A DNA stretch of 64,000 nucleotides from Poseidonocella sedimentorum. Lineage in GTDB: Bacteria; Pseudomonadota; Alphaproteobacteria; Rhodobacterales; Rhodobacteraceae. The stretch covers positions 62,001-126,000 of the forward strand of contig NZ_FOYI01000003.1 of the NCBI RefSeq assembly GCF_900116005.1. Reading direction: 5' to 3'. The notes under the pieces were generated by a model that was not told where the DNA came from, ran no database searches, and saw only the letters and a list, made by a program, of their open reading frames with translations. Within the stretch, counting starts at the first letter, position 1; each line of letters opens with the position of its first letter. Position numbers and translations under genes: made by a program. Positions 38,164-46,925 of this stretch are shown here, one piece after another.

Positions 38164-41016
38164 ATGAGTTTTCAAACCCGACTGACCCGCAGCCCGACCC
38201 CCTATGATTCAGAGCGCGCGGAGGAGCTGCGCGGCATGACGGCCGGGCTCGCGCCGGAGATCGCCGCGCTCATCCTGGGAACGGCGGGTTGCAGCCCTTA
38301 CCTCAAGTCCTTGCTCGAAAAGGAAATCGCCTGGTGGCCCGGCGCGCTCGAGGCACCGGAAGCGGCGATGGCGGCGGTTCTGGCCGAGGTGGATGAGATG
38401 GCGCCCGATGCGCTCGGCGCCGGGCTTCGGCAGGCAAAACGGCGCGTGGCGCTGCTGACGGGGCTTGCCGATCTGGGGGGCGTCTGGTCGCTCGAAGAGG
38501 TGACCGCAGCGCTCACACGCTTCGCCGATGCCGCCACCCATGCCGCCTTTCGCGCCACCGTCGGAGCCGAGATCCGGCGCGGCAAACTTCCCGGCGCGAC
38601 CGAGCAGGACGCGCAGACCGCGGGCGGGCTCACGGCGCTGGCCATGGGCAAGATGGGCGCGTTCGAGCTCAACTATTCGTCTGATATCGACCTGATTTGC
38701 CTCTTTGACGAGACCCGGTTCGAGCGCGATCACTATGGCGAGGCGCGCCAGAGCCTCGTGCGGGCCACCCGCAAGGCCTGCGCGCTGCTCTCCGACACCA
38801 CCGCCGAGGGATATGTCTTCCGCACCGACCTGCGCCTGCGCCCGGATCCGGCGGTGACACCGGTCGTTCTGGCGATGGAAGCCGCCGAGCGCTACTACGA
38901 GAGCCTTGGCCGCACCTGGGAGCGCGCGGCCTATGTCAAGGCGCGACCCTGCGCGGGTGATATCGCGGCGGGGGAGCGGTTCCTGCGGGACCTCACGCCC
39001 TTCGTCTGGCGCCGCCACCTCGATTTCGCCGCAATTCAGGACGCCCACGACATGCGCTTGCGCATTCGCGATCACAAGGGCGGCCACGGCCGGGGCGTGG
39101 GGCCGATCTCCCTGAGGGGCCACAACATGAAACTCGGGCGCGGGGGGATCCGCGAGATCGAGTTTTTCACCCAGACCCAGCAGATCATTGCCGGGGGGCG
39201 CGACCCGTCCCTGCGCCTGCGCGGCACGGTTGACAGCCTGCGCGCGCTGACCGCTGCCGGCTGGGTGCCCGAGGCGGTGTCCGAGCGGCTCATCCTGCGC
39301 TACCGCCAACACCGCGAAGTCGAGCACCGGCTCCAGATGATCAACGACGCCCAGACCCATGACTTGCCGCAAAACGACAGCGGCTTTGCCCGGCTGGCGG
39401 CCTTCATGGGGGTGGAGGAGCGCGCGATGCGCGCCGAGCTTGGGGCGGCGCTGACCGAGGTGCATGATCTCATCGAGGGGTTTTTCGTGCCCGATCAGCC
39501 GGGCCCGGAGGGGGCGGAGACGGGGTCTGCGGGCGAGGTGCCCAAGCTGCACGACATCCTGCCAAACGAGGTCGTCGGGCGCTGGATGAATTATCCCGCC
39601 CTGCGCAGCCAGCGCGCCTGCACTATCTTTGGCCGCCTGCGCGACAGGCTGGTGGAACAGCTTGCGGATTCGGCCCGCCCAGAGGAGGCTCTTCAGGCTT
39701 TCGACGGGTTTCTCAAGGGCTTGCCCGCCGGTGTTCAGGTATTCTCCCTCTTCGAGGCACGGCCCCAGCTGCTGGACCTTCTGGTCGAGATCTGCGCCGT
39801 CTCGCCCGAGCTGGGCGCGTTTCTGTCGCGCAATTCGTCGGTGCTTGATGCGGTCATCGCGGGGGATTTCTTCGCCGATTGGCCCGGGACGGCGGCGCTG
39901 CGTGAGGGGCTTGCGGCGCGGATGGCGCGCGAGGATGGCTATGAAGCGCGGCTCGATCTGGCCCGGCGATGGGCCAAGGAATGGCATTTCCGGATCGGGG
40001 TGCATCATCTGCGCGGGATGATCGATGCCGAGACCGCTGGCCGGCACTACGCCGAGCTTGCCGAGGCGGTGATCGCCGCGCTCTGGCCCGAAGTCATCGC
40101 GCAGTTCGCCCGGCGTCATGGCCCGCCGCCGGGGCGCGGCGCGGCGGTGCTGGCGATGGGCTCGCTCGGGGCGGGGCGGATTTCGGCGAAGTCGGACCTT
40201 GATCTCATCGTGATCTACGATCCTGAGGACGAGGGCGAGAGCACCGGGCCGAAACCGCTTTCGGCCCGCGTCTACTACGCCCGGCTGACTCAGGCCTTCG
40301 TCACCGCGCTCACCGCCCGCATGGCGCAGGGGAAGCTCTATGAGGTGGACATGCGCCTTCGGCCCTCGGGAAGCCAGGGGCCGGTGGCCGCGAGCTGGGC
40401 GAGTTTTCGCAATTACCAGCGTGATGAAGCCTGGACCTGGGAGCATCTGGCGCTGACACGGGCGCGGGGGGTCGCCGGGTCCGAGGCGCTTGGGGCGGAT
40501 ATCGAGAGTTTGCGCGAAGAGGTCCTGTCGGCGCCGCGCGCGCAAGCCAAGGTGCTGCACGATCTGGAAGAGATGCGCGTGCGGCTTGCCGCCGCCAAAT
40601 CGCCCGCCGGGCCGCTCGATCCGAAGCCGGGCCCCGGGCGGGCGCAGGACATTGAACTCTTTGCCCAGGCGGCGACGCTGCTGGCGGGCAAGCCCAGCCG
40701 CAGGACGCCGGCGGGGCTGATCGCGGCGGCGCGGCTGTCGCTGATCGATCTGCCGGAGGCCGAAGAGCTGCAAGAGACATACGCGCTTTGCGTGGCGTTG
40801 CAGATTTCGCTGCGCCTGCTGGCGAACACGGCCGTGTCGCCGGAGGAGCTCGGCCTTGGCGCGCGGCGGTTCCTGCTGTCGCAGACGGGCGATGCGGATC
40901 TCGCGGGCTTGCAGGCGCGGTTTGCAAAGCGTACCGAGCGGGCGGCGGAGATCCTCGAACAGGCCCTGGCCCGCGCGGCAAAAAGCGCCAGCACCACCCC
41001 GGATTTTGAGACATGA
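38164..41016 (+). CDS. glnE: Bifunctional glutamine synthetase adenylyltransferase/deadenylylase
   Basis: A 950-residue enzyme with two nucleotidyltransferase domains that attach and remove AMP on glutamine synthetase in response to PII and glutamine. The N-terminal (deadenylylase) motif is LAMGKMGAFELNYSSDIDLI (about 160). The C-terminal (adenylylase) motif is LAMGSLGAGRISAKSDLDLI (about 661), each with the catalytic D-x-D. LRLRPDP and MRLRPSGSQGPVA follow the two motifs. Length matches the family. It overlaps the next small gene (ATGA). Confidence 0.97.
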   Translation: MSFQTRLTRSPTPYDSERAEELRGMTAGLAPEIAALILGTAGCSPYLKSLLEKEIAWWPGALEAPEAAMAAVLAEVDEMAPDALGAGLRQAKRRVALLTGLADLGGVWSLEEVTAALTRFADAATHAAFRATVGAEIRRGKLPGATEQDAQTAGGLTALAMGKMGAFELNYSSDIDLICLFDETRFERDHYGEARQSLVRATRKACALLSDTTAEGYVFRTDLRLRPDPAVTPVVLAMEAAERYYESLGRTWERAAYVKARPCAGDIAAGERFLRDLTPFVWRRHLDFAAIQDAHDMRLRIRDHKGGHGRGVGPISLRGHNMKLGRGGIREIEFFTQTQQIIAGGRDPSLRLRGTVDSLRALTAAGWVPEAVSERLILRYRQHREVEHRLQMINDAQTHDLPQNDSGFARLAAFMGVEERAMRAELGAALTEVHDLIEGFFVPDQPGPEGAETGSAGEVPKLHDILPNEVVGRWMNYPALRSQRACTIFGRLRDRLVEQLADSARPEEALQAFDGFLKGLPAGVQVFSLFEARPQLLDLLVEICAVSPELGAFLSRNSSVLDAVIAGDFFADWPGTAALREGLAARMAREDGYEARLDLARRWAKEWHFRIGVHHLRGMIDAETAGRHYAELAEAVIAALWPEVIAQFARRHGPPPGRGAAVLAMGSLGAGRISAKSDLDLIVIYDPEDEGESTGPKPLSARVYYARLTQAFVTALTARMAQGKLYEVDMRLRPSGSQGPVAASWASFRNYQRDEAWTWEHLALTRARGVAGSEALGADIESLREEVLSAPRAQAKVLHDLEEMRVRLAAAKSPAGPLDPKPGPGRAQDIELFAQAATLLAGKPSRRTPAGLIAAARLSLIDLPEAEELQETYALCVALQISLRLLANTAVSPEELGLGARRFLLSQTGDADLAGLQARFAKRTERAAEILEQALARAAKSASTTPDFET

Positions 41017-41303
41017 CACAAGACGCGCGCAAAGACATCGACCCCGACGATCCCAAGGGGCTCATCCGCGAGGCCTATCGGATCGAGGGGATTTCGGCGA
41101 GCGATTGCCGGACGATCTTCCTCGACTGGGCGCTGTCGCACCGGGAGAGCGGCGACCAGGCCGCCGCGATTGCGCGGCTTCATGCCCGGAAGGCGGCCGA
41201 GGCGCCGGATCATCCGATGACGGCGGTCCTGTCGGAGGCGCGCCTGTCGAGCCCGACGCCGAGCCGTCGCGGCGGCTGGCGCGGGCGCCGCTCTCAGGGG
41301 TGA
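41013..41303 (+). CDS. Small conserved-type hypothetical protein
   Basis: A 96-residue soluble protein, not assigned to a family here. It starts MTQDARKDIDPDDPKGLIREAYRIEGI, contains CRTIFLDWALSHRESGDQ and ends in a basic SRRGGWRGRRSQG tail. Its ATG overlaps the glnE stop, so it is translated with glnE. Codon use and GC are like the neighbours, which supports a real gene. It has no signal peptide or membrane segment. Confidence 0.7.
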   Translation: MTQDARKDIDPDDPKGLIREAYRIEGISASDCRTIFLDWALSHRESGDQAAAIARLHARKAAEAPDHPMTAVLSEARLSSPTPSRRGGWRGRRSQG

Positions 41304-41322
41304 GCCGGAGCGGCGCTGGAGT

Positions 41323-41964
41323 TTAGCGCGACAGGGCGGCCGCGTCTCTGGCGAGGGCTTCGATCGCGCCCCAGTCGCCTTTGGCCACGGCATCGCCCGG
41401 CGCGACCCAGCTGCCGCCGACGCAGAGCACATTGGGCAGGGAGAGATAGTCAGGGGCGTTCTTGGTGGAGACGCCGCCGGTGGGGCAGAAGCGAATCTGC
41501 GGCAGCGGCGAGGACCAGGCCTTGAGCACCGGCGCGCCGCCATTGGCCTCGGCGGGGAAGAACTTCTGGACCGTGTAGCCACGCTCCAGCAGGCGCATCG
41601 CCTCCGACGGCGTCGCAACGCCGGGCAGGAGCGGCAGATCATTGGCTTCGCAGGCATCGAGGATGCGGTCTGTCGCGCCGGGCGAGACGCCAAACCGCGC
41701 GCCCGCGGCCTTGGCCTTCTCAACGTCCTCGGCGGTCAGCAGCGTGCCCGCGCCCACGATCCCGCCCTCGACCTGCGCCATCTCGCGGATCACGTCGAGC
41801 GCGGCGGGGGTGCGGAGCGTCACCTCAAGCGCGGGCAGCCCGCCCTTGACCAGCGCCTCGGCAAGGGGCCGCGCGGTCGCGGCGTCCTTGATGACGAGCA
41901 CGGGGATGACAGGGGCGGCGCGGCAGAGCGCTTCGTTTTCGCGGCTGGCGGCTTCTGGGGTCAT
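41323..41964 (-). CDS. eda: KDPG/KHG aldolase
   Basis: A 213-residue class I aldolase that cleaves 2-keto-3-deoxy-6-phosphogluconate to pyruvate and glyceraldehyde 3-phosphate in the Entner-Doudoroff pathway. Segments include PVIPVLVIKDAATARPLAEAL, GGLPALEVTLRTPAALDVI with the catalytic Glu, GAGTLLTAEDVEKAKAAGA, GVATPSEAMRLLERGYTVQKFFPAE with the Schiff-base Lys, and CPTGGVS. ATG at 41964 is used; it lies 37 nt after edd and is in the same operon. Confidence 0.96.
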   Translation of the reverse strand: MTPEAASRENEALCRAAPVIPVLVIKDAATARPLAEALVKGGLPALEVTLRTPAALDVIREMAQVEGGIVGAGTLLTAEDVEKAKAAGARFGVSPGATDRILDACEANDLPLLPGVATPSEAMRLLERGYTVQKFFPAEANGGAPVLKAWSSPLPQIRFCPTGGVSTKNAPDYLSLPNVLCVGGSWVAPGDAVAKGDWGAIEALARDAAALSR

Positions 41965-42001
41965 GTCGGTCCTCTTGGGAAAACTGCGGAGTAGGGCTGG
42001 G

Positions 42002-43807
42002 TCAGACGACCACGGCGGCGCCGTTGGAGGCAAGCCCCACGTTGGCGCGGAAGGCGGCGAAGAGCTCGCGCCCGACGCCATGGCCATTGCCCGAAAGATC
42101 GGGGGTCACCGGCTCACGCGCATCGAACCCTTCGGCCAGCGTCTCGATGACGCCCGAGACCGCATCGACGCGGATCAGATCGCCATCGCGCAACCGTGCC
42201 AGCGGCCCGCCGGCGGCGGCTTCGGGGCTGATGTGAATGGCCGAGGGCACCTTGCCGGAGGCGCCGGACATGCGCCCGTCCGTCACCAGCGCGACCTTCA
42301 GCCCGCGATCCTGCAGCACCGCGAGGATCGGGGTCAGCGAATGCAGCTCGGGCATCCCGTTGGCCTGCGGCCCCTGGAAGCGCACGACGACGACGGTGTC
42401 CTCGGTGAACTCGCCCGCCTGGAACGCGGCCTTGACGTCATGCTGGTCATGAAACACCCGCGCCTTGGCCTCGATCACGTGGCGCTCGGGCGCGACGGCG
42501 GAAACTTTCATCATCCCGTGGCCCAGGTTGCCCGCGAGCTGCTTGAGCCCGCCGCTCGGCTGGAAGGGATCGGTGGCGGGGCGCAGGATCTTGTCGTTGA
42601 GCGTCTCGCGCGTGCCGGGCACCCAAGTGACCGCGCCGTCCTTGATCTGCGGCTCCTGGGTGTAGTGCTCCAGCCCGTCGCCCGCCACGGTCTTGGTGTC
42701 GGGGTGCAAGAGCCCCGCGTCGAGCAGCTGGCCGATCATGTAGCCGAGGCCGCCCGCGGCGTGGAAGTGGTTCACGTCGGCCAGCCCGTTGGGATAGACC
42801 TTGGCCATCAGCGGCGTGACGTTGGAGATCGCGTCGAAATCCTCCAGTTCGAGGATGACGCCGCAGGCCCGCGCCATGGCGGGCAGGTGCAGCACGAGGT
42901 TGGTCGAGCCGCCCGTCGCCATCAGGCCGATGAGCCCGTTGACGAAGGCTTTTTCGTCGAGGATGTCGCAAACCGGGCGGTAGTCGTTGCCAAGAGCGGT
43001 GATCTGGGTCGCGCGTTCTGTCCCGGCGACGGTGAGCGCATCGCGCAGCGGCGTGCCGGGGTTGACGAAACTCGCGCCGGGCAGGTGGAGGCCCATGAAT
43101 TCCATCAGCATCTGGTTGGTGTTGGCGGTGCCGTAGAAGGTACAGGTGCCGGGGCCGTGATAGCTCTGCATCTCCGCTTCCATCAGCTTGTCGCGGCCCA
43201 ACTCGCCGGCGGCGAATTGCTGGCGCACCTTGGCTTTCTCGTCATTGGGCAAACCGCTCGTCATCGGGCCGGCGGGCAGGAAGATCGAGGGGATGTAGCC
43301 GAAGGTCCCCGCGGCGATGATCAGGCCGGGGACGATCTTGTCGCAGACCCCGAGGTAGAGAGCGGCGTCGAAGGTGTTGTGGCTCAGGCCCACGCCCGCC
43401 GCGAGCGCGATCACGTCGCGCGAAAACAGCGACAGCTCCATGCCGACCTGGCCTTGGGTGACCCCGTCGCACATGGCCGGGACCCCGCCCGCGACCTGCG
43501 CCGTCGCACCAGCGGCGCGCGCCGCATCGCGGATCAGCCCGGGGTAGCGCTCGAAGGGCTGGTGGGCCGAGAGCATGTCGTTATAGGCGGTGATAATGCC
43601 GAGGTTGGGCGCGCGTTCGGTGGCAAGCGCGCCCTTGTCGGCGCCCATCGCCGCATAGGCATGGGCCTGGTTGCCGCAGGTCAGATGCGCCCGGCGGGGG
43701 CCATCCTCGGCGGCTTGCGACATTTTATCGAGATAGGCTTCGCGGGTCGGACGGGAGCGCTCGATGATGCGCTCGGTGACGGCGGAGACGGTGCTGTTGA
43801 GGGGCAT
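42002..43807 (-). CDS. edd: Phosphogluconate dehydratase
   Basis: A 601-residue [4Fe-4S] dehydratase of the IlvD/Edd family converting 6-phosphogluconate to KDPG. Cluster cysteines are in [33 protein letters not shown] and YLGVCDK-type positions; [12 protein letters not shown] and [22 protein letters not shown] are typical. ATG at 43807 ([10 protein letters not shown]) follows AAAGGAGAG. The operator at 43852-43863 lies 45 bp upstream. With eda and gap it makes the Entner-Doudoroff route the main sugar-acid pathway here. Confidence 0.96.
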   Translation of the reverse strand: MPLNSTVSAVTERIIERSRPTREAYLDKMSQAAEDGPRRAHLTCGNQAHAYAAMGADKGALATERAPNLGIITAYNDMLSAHQPFERYPGLIRDAARAAGATAQVAGGVPAMCDGVTQGQVGMELSLFSRDVIALAAGVGLSHNTFDAALYLGVCDKIVPGLIIAAGTFGYIPSIFLPAGPMTSGLPNDEKAKVRQQFAAGELGRDKLMEAEMQSYHGPGTCTFYGTANTNQMLMEFMGLHLPGASFVNPGTPLRDALTVAGTERATQITALGNDYRPVCDILDEKAFVNGLIGLMATGGSTNLVLHLPAMARACGVILELEDFDAISNVTPLMAKVYPNGLADVNHFHAAGGLGYMIGQLLDAGLLHPDTKTVAGDGLEHYTQEPQIKDGAVTWVPGTRETLNDKILRPATDPFQPSGGLKQLAGNLGHGMMKVSAVAPERHVIEAKARVFHDQHDVKAAFQAGEFTEDTVVVVRFQGPQANGMPELHSLTPILAVLQDRGLKVALVTDGRMSGASGKVPSAIHISPEAAAGGPLARLRDGDLIRVDAVSGVIETLAEGFDAREPVTPDLSGNGHGVGRELFAAFRANVGLASNGAAVVV

Positions 43808-43851
43808 GGCTGCGACTCTCCTTTGGCTTGACTGCAAGTCTAGCAGGGGGC

Positions 43852-43863
43852 GTTAGCGCTAAC
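43852..43863. promoter_or_regulatory. LacI-type palindromic operator upstream of edd-eda
   Basis: GTTAGCGCTAAC is a perfect 12-bp palindrome with the central CG expected of LacI-family operators. It lies between the divergent edd and rlmI genes, so a sugar-responsive LacI-type repressor probably controls edd-eda. No such regulator gene is in the window. Confidence 0.65.
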
Positions 43864-43952
43864 AACCGGATAGGGATCACTCTGCGTCAAAACATCTTCC
43901 CCGGTCACGGGGGCGCTTTCAACCCGCCCCCAACTTGGGATAGAACCGCGCC

Positions 43953-45149
43953 ATGACACAAGCGAAATACCCTGCGATCCGCCTCAAACCCAAGGCCAAT
44001 GCCCGCGCCATACGCCACGGCAGCCCTTGGGTCTATGATAATGAGCTGGTTCTGGACCGGCGCACAAAGAGCTTGCAAGCGGGGACGCTGGCGGTGCTGG
44101 AAGACGAGGGGCGCACGGCCATGGGGCTTGTTGCGGTGAACCCCGGGAGCCGCATCGTCGGGCGGATGCTCGACCGCGACCCGGAGGCCGAGATCGACCA
44201 GAGCTGGATCGAGGCCCGGCTTTCGGCGGCGCTGGACCATCGAACGCGGCTCTACAGCGCGCCCTTCTACCGGCTGGTCCATGCCGAGGGCGACCGGCTG
44301 CCCGGCGTGGTGATCGACCGGTTCGGCGATGTGGCGGTGCTCCAGCCCAACGCGGCCTGGGCCGATGCGCGCAAGGAGATGATCGCGGATGCGCTGCAAC
44401 GGGTGACCGGGGTCAGCACGGTGATCCTCAACGGCACGTCCCGCGCCCGCGGGCTCGAAGGGCTGCCGGAGGTGCTTGAGGTGCTGCGCGGCGCGGCGCC
44501 CGAGGGGCCGATCCCGGTGCCGATGAACGGCGCGACATATATGGCCGACCTGATGGGCGGGCAGAAAACCGGGCTCTATTTCGACCAACGGCCCAACCAT
44601 GCCTTGGCCGCGCGTCTGGCGCAGGGCGCGCGCGTGCTCGATGTCTTCTCCCACGTGGGCGGCTTTTCCCTCGCGATGCTCGCGGGCGGGGCGGCCTCTG
44701 CGCTGGCGGTCGATGGCTCGGCGCCGGCGCTGGAGCTCGCGGTGCAGGGCGCCGATGCGTCCGGCGTGGCCGAGCGGTTTGCAACCCGCAAGGGCGATGC
44801 CTTCGACACGCTCGCGGCGCTGGCCGAGGAGGGCGAGGTCTTCGACGTGGTGATTTGCGACCCGCCCGCCTTCGCGCCGTCCCGGAAAACCCTCGATCCG
44901 GGCCTGCGCGCCTATGAGCGGATCGCGCGGCTGGCTGCGCCGCTGGTTGCCGAGGGCGGCTATCTGGGGCTCTGCTCCTGTTCCCACGCGGCCGGGCTCG
45001 ATGCCTTCCGCGCGGCCTCCACCCGCGGCATCGGCAAGGCGGGCCGTGCGGGCCAGTTGATCCACACCGGATTTGCCGGGCCGGACCATCCGCTCCTGCC
45101 GCAACTGGCCGAGACGGGCTATCTCAAGGCGTTGTTCTACCGGCTATGA
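43953..45149 (+). CDS. rlmI: RlmI-like 23S rRNA (m5C) methyltransferase
   Basis: A 398-residue SAM-dependent methyltransferase. An N-terminal PUA domain (AIRLKPKANARAIRHGSPWVYDNE) is followed by a middle domain with RLVHAEGDRLPGVVIDRFGD and the catalytic domain with GGQKTGLYFDQRPNH (about 194), LDVFSHVGGFSLAML (SAM loop) and VVICDPPAFAPS. These match the RlmI family, which modifies C1962 of 23S rRNA in E. coli. The next gene (PIN) overlaps its stop by 4 bp. Confidence 0.9.
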   Translation: MTQAKYPAIRLKPKANARAIRHGSPWVYDNELVLDRRTKSLQAGTLAVLEDEGRTAMGLVAVNPGSRIVGRMLDRDPEAEIDQSWIEARLSAALDHRTRLYSAPFYRLVHAEGDRLPGVVIDRFGDVAVLQPNAAWADARKEMIADALQRVTGVSTVILNGTSRARGLEGLPEVLEVLRGAAPEGPIPVPMNGATYMADLMGGQKTGLYFDQRPNHALAARLAQGARVLDVFSHVGGFSLAMLAGGAASALAVDGSAPALELAVQGADASGVAERFATRKGDAFDTLAALAEEGEVFDVVICDPPAFAPSRKTLDPGLRAYERIARLAAPLVAEGGYLGLCSCSHAAGLDAFRAASTRGIGKAGRAGQLIHTGFAGPDHPLLPQLAETGYLKALFYRL

Positions 45150-45703
45150 AGGCGCTGCTCGACGCCAATGTCCTCTATCCGACCGTGATGCGCGAAGTGC
45201 TTCTCGGGGTTGCCGCCGAGGGGCTTTTCACGCCGCTCTGGTCGGCGCGGATCCTGGAGGAATGGGCGCGGGCGGCGGCACGTCTGGGGCCGGGGGACGA
45301 GGCTTTCGCGCGCGGCGAGATCGCGGCGCTCGGGGTTCAATGGCCGAGGGCCGCCGTCACCTATCCGCCCTCGCTCGAAGCGCGGCTCTGGCTGCCCGAT
45401 GCCTCCGACACCCATGTGCTCGCCGCGGCGATCGCGGGCAGTGCCGATCTCATCATCACGATGAACGCCAAGGATTTTCCGCGCAATATCCTCGCCGAAG
45501 AAGGGCTGGAGCGGCAGGATGCCGACCAGCTCCTGCGCGGGCTTCATGCGCAGCACCCCGGGCCAGTGGCCGGGGTGGTCGAGCGGGTGCGGTCAGAGGC
45601 CGAGCGGCTCTCGGGCGAGACATGGCCCCTGCGCAAGCTGATGAAAAAGGCGCGCCTGCCGCGACTGGGCAAGTCCGTCGAGGCCGGCCTGTCGGGCGGC
45701 TGA
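45146..45703 (+). CDS. PIN-domain protein
   Basis: A 185-residue PIN-like nuclease-fold protein. The first acidic residue is in MKALLDANVLYPTVMREVLL, a central Glu lies in RILEEWARAAA, and LPDASDTHVLAAAIAGSADLIITMNAKDFP supplies later acidic positions. The C-terminal 70 residues are helical and basic. It is translationally coupled to rlmI. No antitoxin-like gene overlaps it, so it looks like a stand-alone PIN protein rather than a VapBC toxin; an rRNA or tRNA processing role beside rlmI is only inference. Confidence 0.7.
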   Translation: MKALLDANVLYPTVMREVLLGVAAEGLFTPLWSARILEEWARAAARLGPGDEAFARGEIAALGVQWPRAAVTYPPSLEARLWLPDASDTHVLAAAIAGSADLIITMNAKDFPRNILAEEGLERQDADQLLRGLHAQHPGPVAGVVERVRSEAERLSGETWPLRKLMKKARLPRLGKSVEAGLSGG

Positions 45704-45705
45704 AT

Positions 45706-46284
45706 TCAGCGGTGTGGGCTCAGCGGGTGTGAGCCCAGCAGCAGGAGTTTGGCGGCAAAAGCGTAACGGCGGCGCAGCGCGAGCGCGCCAAGCCCGGTGA
45801 GCAGGAGCAGCGCGCCCGCGGGCAGCGGGACCGGCGTGGTGCCGGGCAGGGGGCTGGGATCCGGATCGGGCCAGAGCGCCGCGGCGATCGCGTAGTTGGC
45901 ACCGAGCAGATCGTCGAGCCGCAGCGACACGATGGTGCCCCCGGCGGAGTAGGCCCAGGTGTTGATCTCCCCGCCCAAGGTGGTCTCGGAGGTGGCGAAG
46001 AGGGCGCCGAGCGGGCCGCTGGCCGCGCCGATGCTCTGGCTGCCGAGCTGGTTGCCCACGGAGAGTGCGAGCGACTGCGCGAGGCTGGGGTTGCGCCACC
46101 AGGCCTGGGACGAGAGCACGCGGGCGTTGTCGTCGAAGCTGCCGGAATAGACCCCGATGGAATAGGCCTTTCCGCCCACCGTGACGGCCACGGGACGCAC
46201 CGTGGAGGCCGCGCTGACCGAGGCACCGGCGACCCAGAGCGCAAGCGCCAGACCTGCCGCTTTTAAACCGACCTTCAAACCCAT
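45706..46284 (-). CDS. VPLPA-CTERM sorting-domain protein
   Basis: A 192-residue exported protein. Signal peptide residues 1-25 (MGLKVGLKAAGLALALWVAG, cut after SVSA), a globular region rich in Ala/Ser/Gly, and a C-terminal TPVPLPAGALLLLTGLGALA plus LRRR. That is the VPLPA-CTERM signal recognised by exosortase D in rhodobacteria, so the protein should be processed or displayed at the surface. Unusually, 20 more residues follow the Arg cluster (YAFAAKLLLLGSHPLSPHR). The ATG at 46284 has an AAAAGGG site; the longer frame (to 46326) lacks one. Confidence 0.75.
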   Translation of the reverse strand: MGLKVGLKAAGLALALWVAGASVSAASTVRPVAVTVGGKAYSIGVYSGSFDDNARVLSSQAWWRNPSLAQSLALSVGNQLGSQSIGAASGPLGALFATSETTLGGEINTWAYSAGGTIVSLRLDDLLGANYAIAAALWPDPDPSPLPGTTPVPLPAGALLLLTGLGALALRRRYAFAAKLLLLGSHPLSPHR

Positions 46285-46326
46285 GCTCGCACCCTTTTCA
46301 ACATATACCGCGATACCGTGAATCAT

Positions 46327-46872
46327 GCCGCTCTCCTAGCAAGGGCGCGCGGTCCGAACCATCGAATTATTTGCGCGCGGCGCCCTTGTTTTCGGGGCCG
46401 TTTGATCAGGGACATGCAACCGAACAGGCCCGGAGTTTCCCCCGGGCCGTGATCTGCGAAGTATCGTATTGATCATAGTGGCTTACCCGTCGCCGCGAAG
46501 GTGTCCGTCATGTGGTTCGAGAGACCTCACTCAGTGTCATTTTTCTGGATTAGCTCCTCGGCAGCCTCCCGTTGACCAATGCGGCGGGCTGGTGCTTGCC
46601 TCACAATGGTTGGACTTTGCCCAAGCCCGGAACAAGGCCCTTGAGGGCCGCCGGGCAAGCGCCTGCCCGTCCCGGCGGGCTGGCGCTCTGGTTGGGGTCG
46701 GGGCGACCTCGCTGGGGTGAAGTACCTGGCGCCATAAAGTGGACCCGTTCAAGCGTCGGGGCGCCATCCCACGGGCAGGCGCTTGCCCGGCTTGGCGCAT
46801 GTGTCCGCATGGCTGACAACCTTCAAAGGTGTCTTCGGGAGCCGCTGTTCGGCCCATGCCCCTGCACCGGCA
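46327..46872. other. About 550-bp non-coding region with inverted repeats
   Basis: No credible gene is seen. It contains a GGCCCGG/CCGGGCC hairpin (46427-46448) near the left, then AT-richer sequence (about 46450-46570), and an inverted repeat element at 46650-46791. The gap terminator lies at the right edge. Several ORFs can be drawn but have poor, repeat-driven composition. Possible explanations are a decayed transposable element, a palindromic repeat family, or a structured RNA. Confidence 0.5.
46650..46791. repeat. Perfect 21-bp inverted repeat enclosing 100 bp
   Basis: The arm at 46650-46670 (beginning GCCGGGCAAGCGCC) and the arm at 46771-46791 (beginning ACGGGCAGGCGCTT) are exact reverse complements over 21 bp. 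Each arm is itself a hairpin (CGGGCA/TGCCCG). The 100-bp interior has no coding capacity. Size and symmetry resemble a MITE-like element or the ends of a transposable element remnant. No target-site duplication was evident. Confidence 0.7.
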
Positions 46873-46903
46873 ATAAAAAAGGCCCGGGGGTTGCCCGGGC
46901 CTT
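46873..46903 (-). terminator. Intrinsic terminator of gap
   Basis: AAGGCCCGGG (46879-46888) pairs with CCCGGGCCTT (46894-46903) around a five-base loop. Reading on the minus strand, the stem is followed by a T-run (complement of AAAAAA at 46875-46880). It lies 22 bp after the gap stop. Confidence 0.85.
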
Positions 46904-46925
46904 GCGCTTGGAATTTTTCGTCTGA

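Noticed and set aside
38209-41019. 936-codon antisense frame over glnE
   Set aside because: glnE is unmistakable on the plus strand; the antisense frame is a GC-bias artefact.
42237-43831. Plus-strand part of the long frame opposite edd
   Set aside because: edd on the minus strand is canonical, and the plus frame has no domain.
45146-45703. Toxin-antitoxin system
   Set aside because: The PIN protein has no small overlapping antitoxin gene; the neighbouring genes are rlmI and a CTERM protein.
46572-46925. 117-codon plus frame and its minus counterparts in the inverted-repeat region
   Set aside because: The composition is driven by the repeat arms and crosses the gap terminator; there is no homology pattern.
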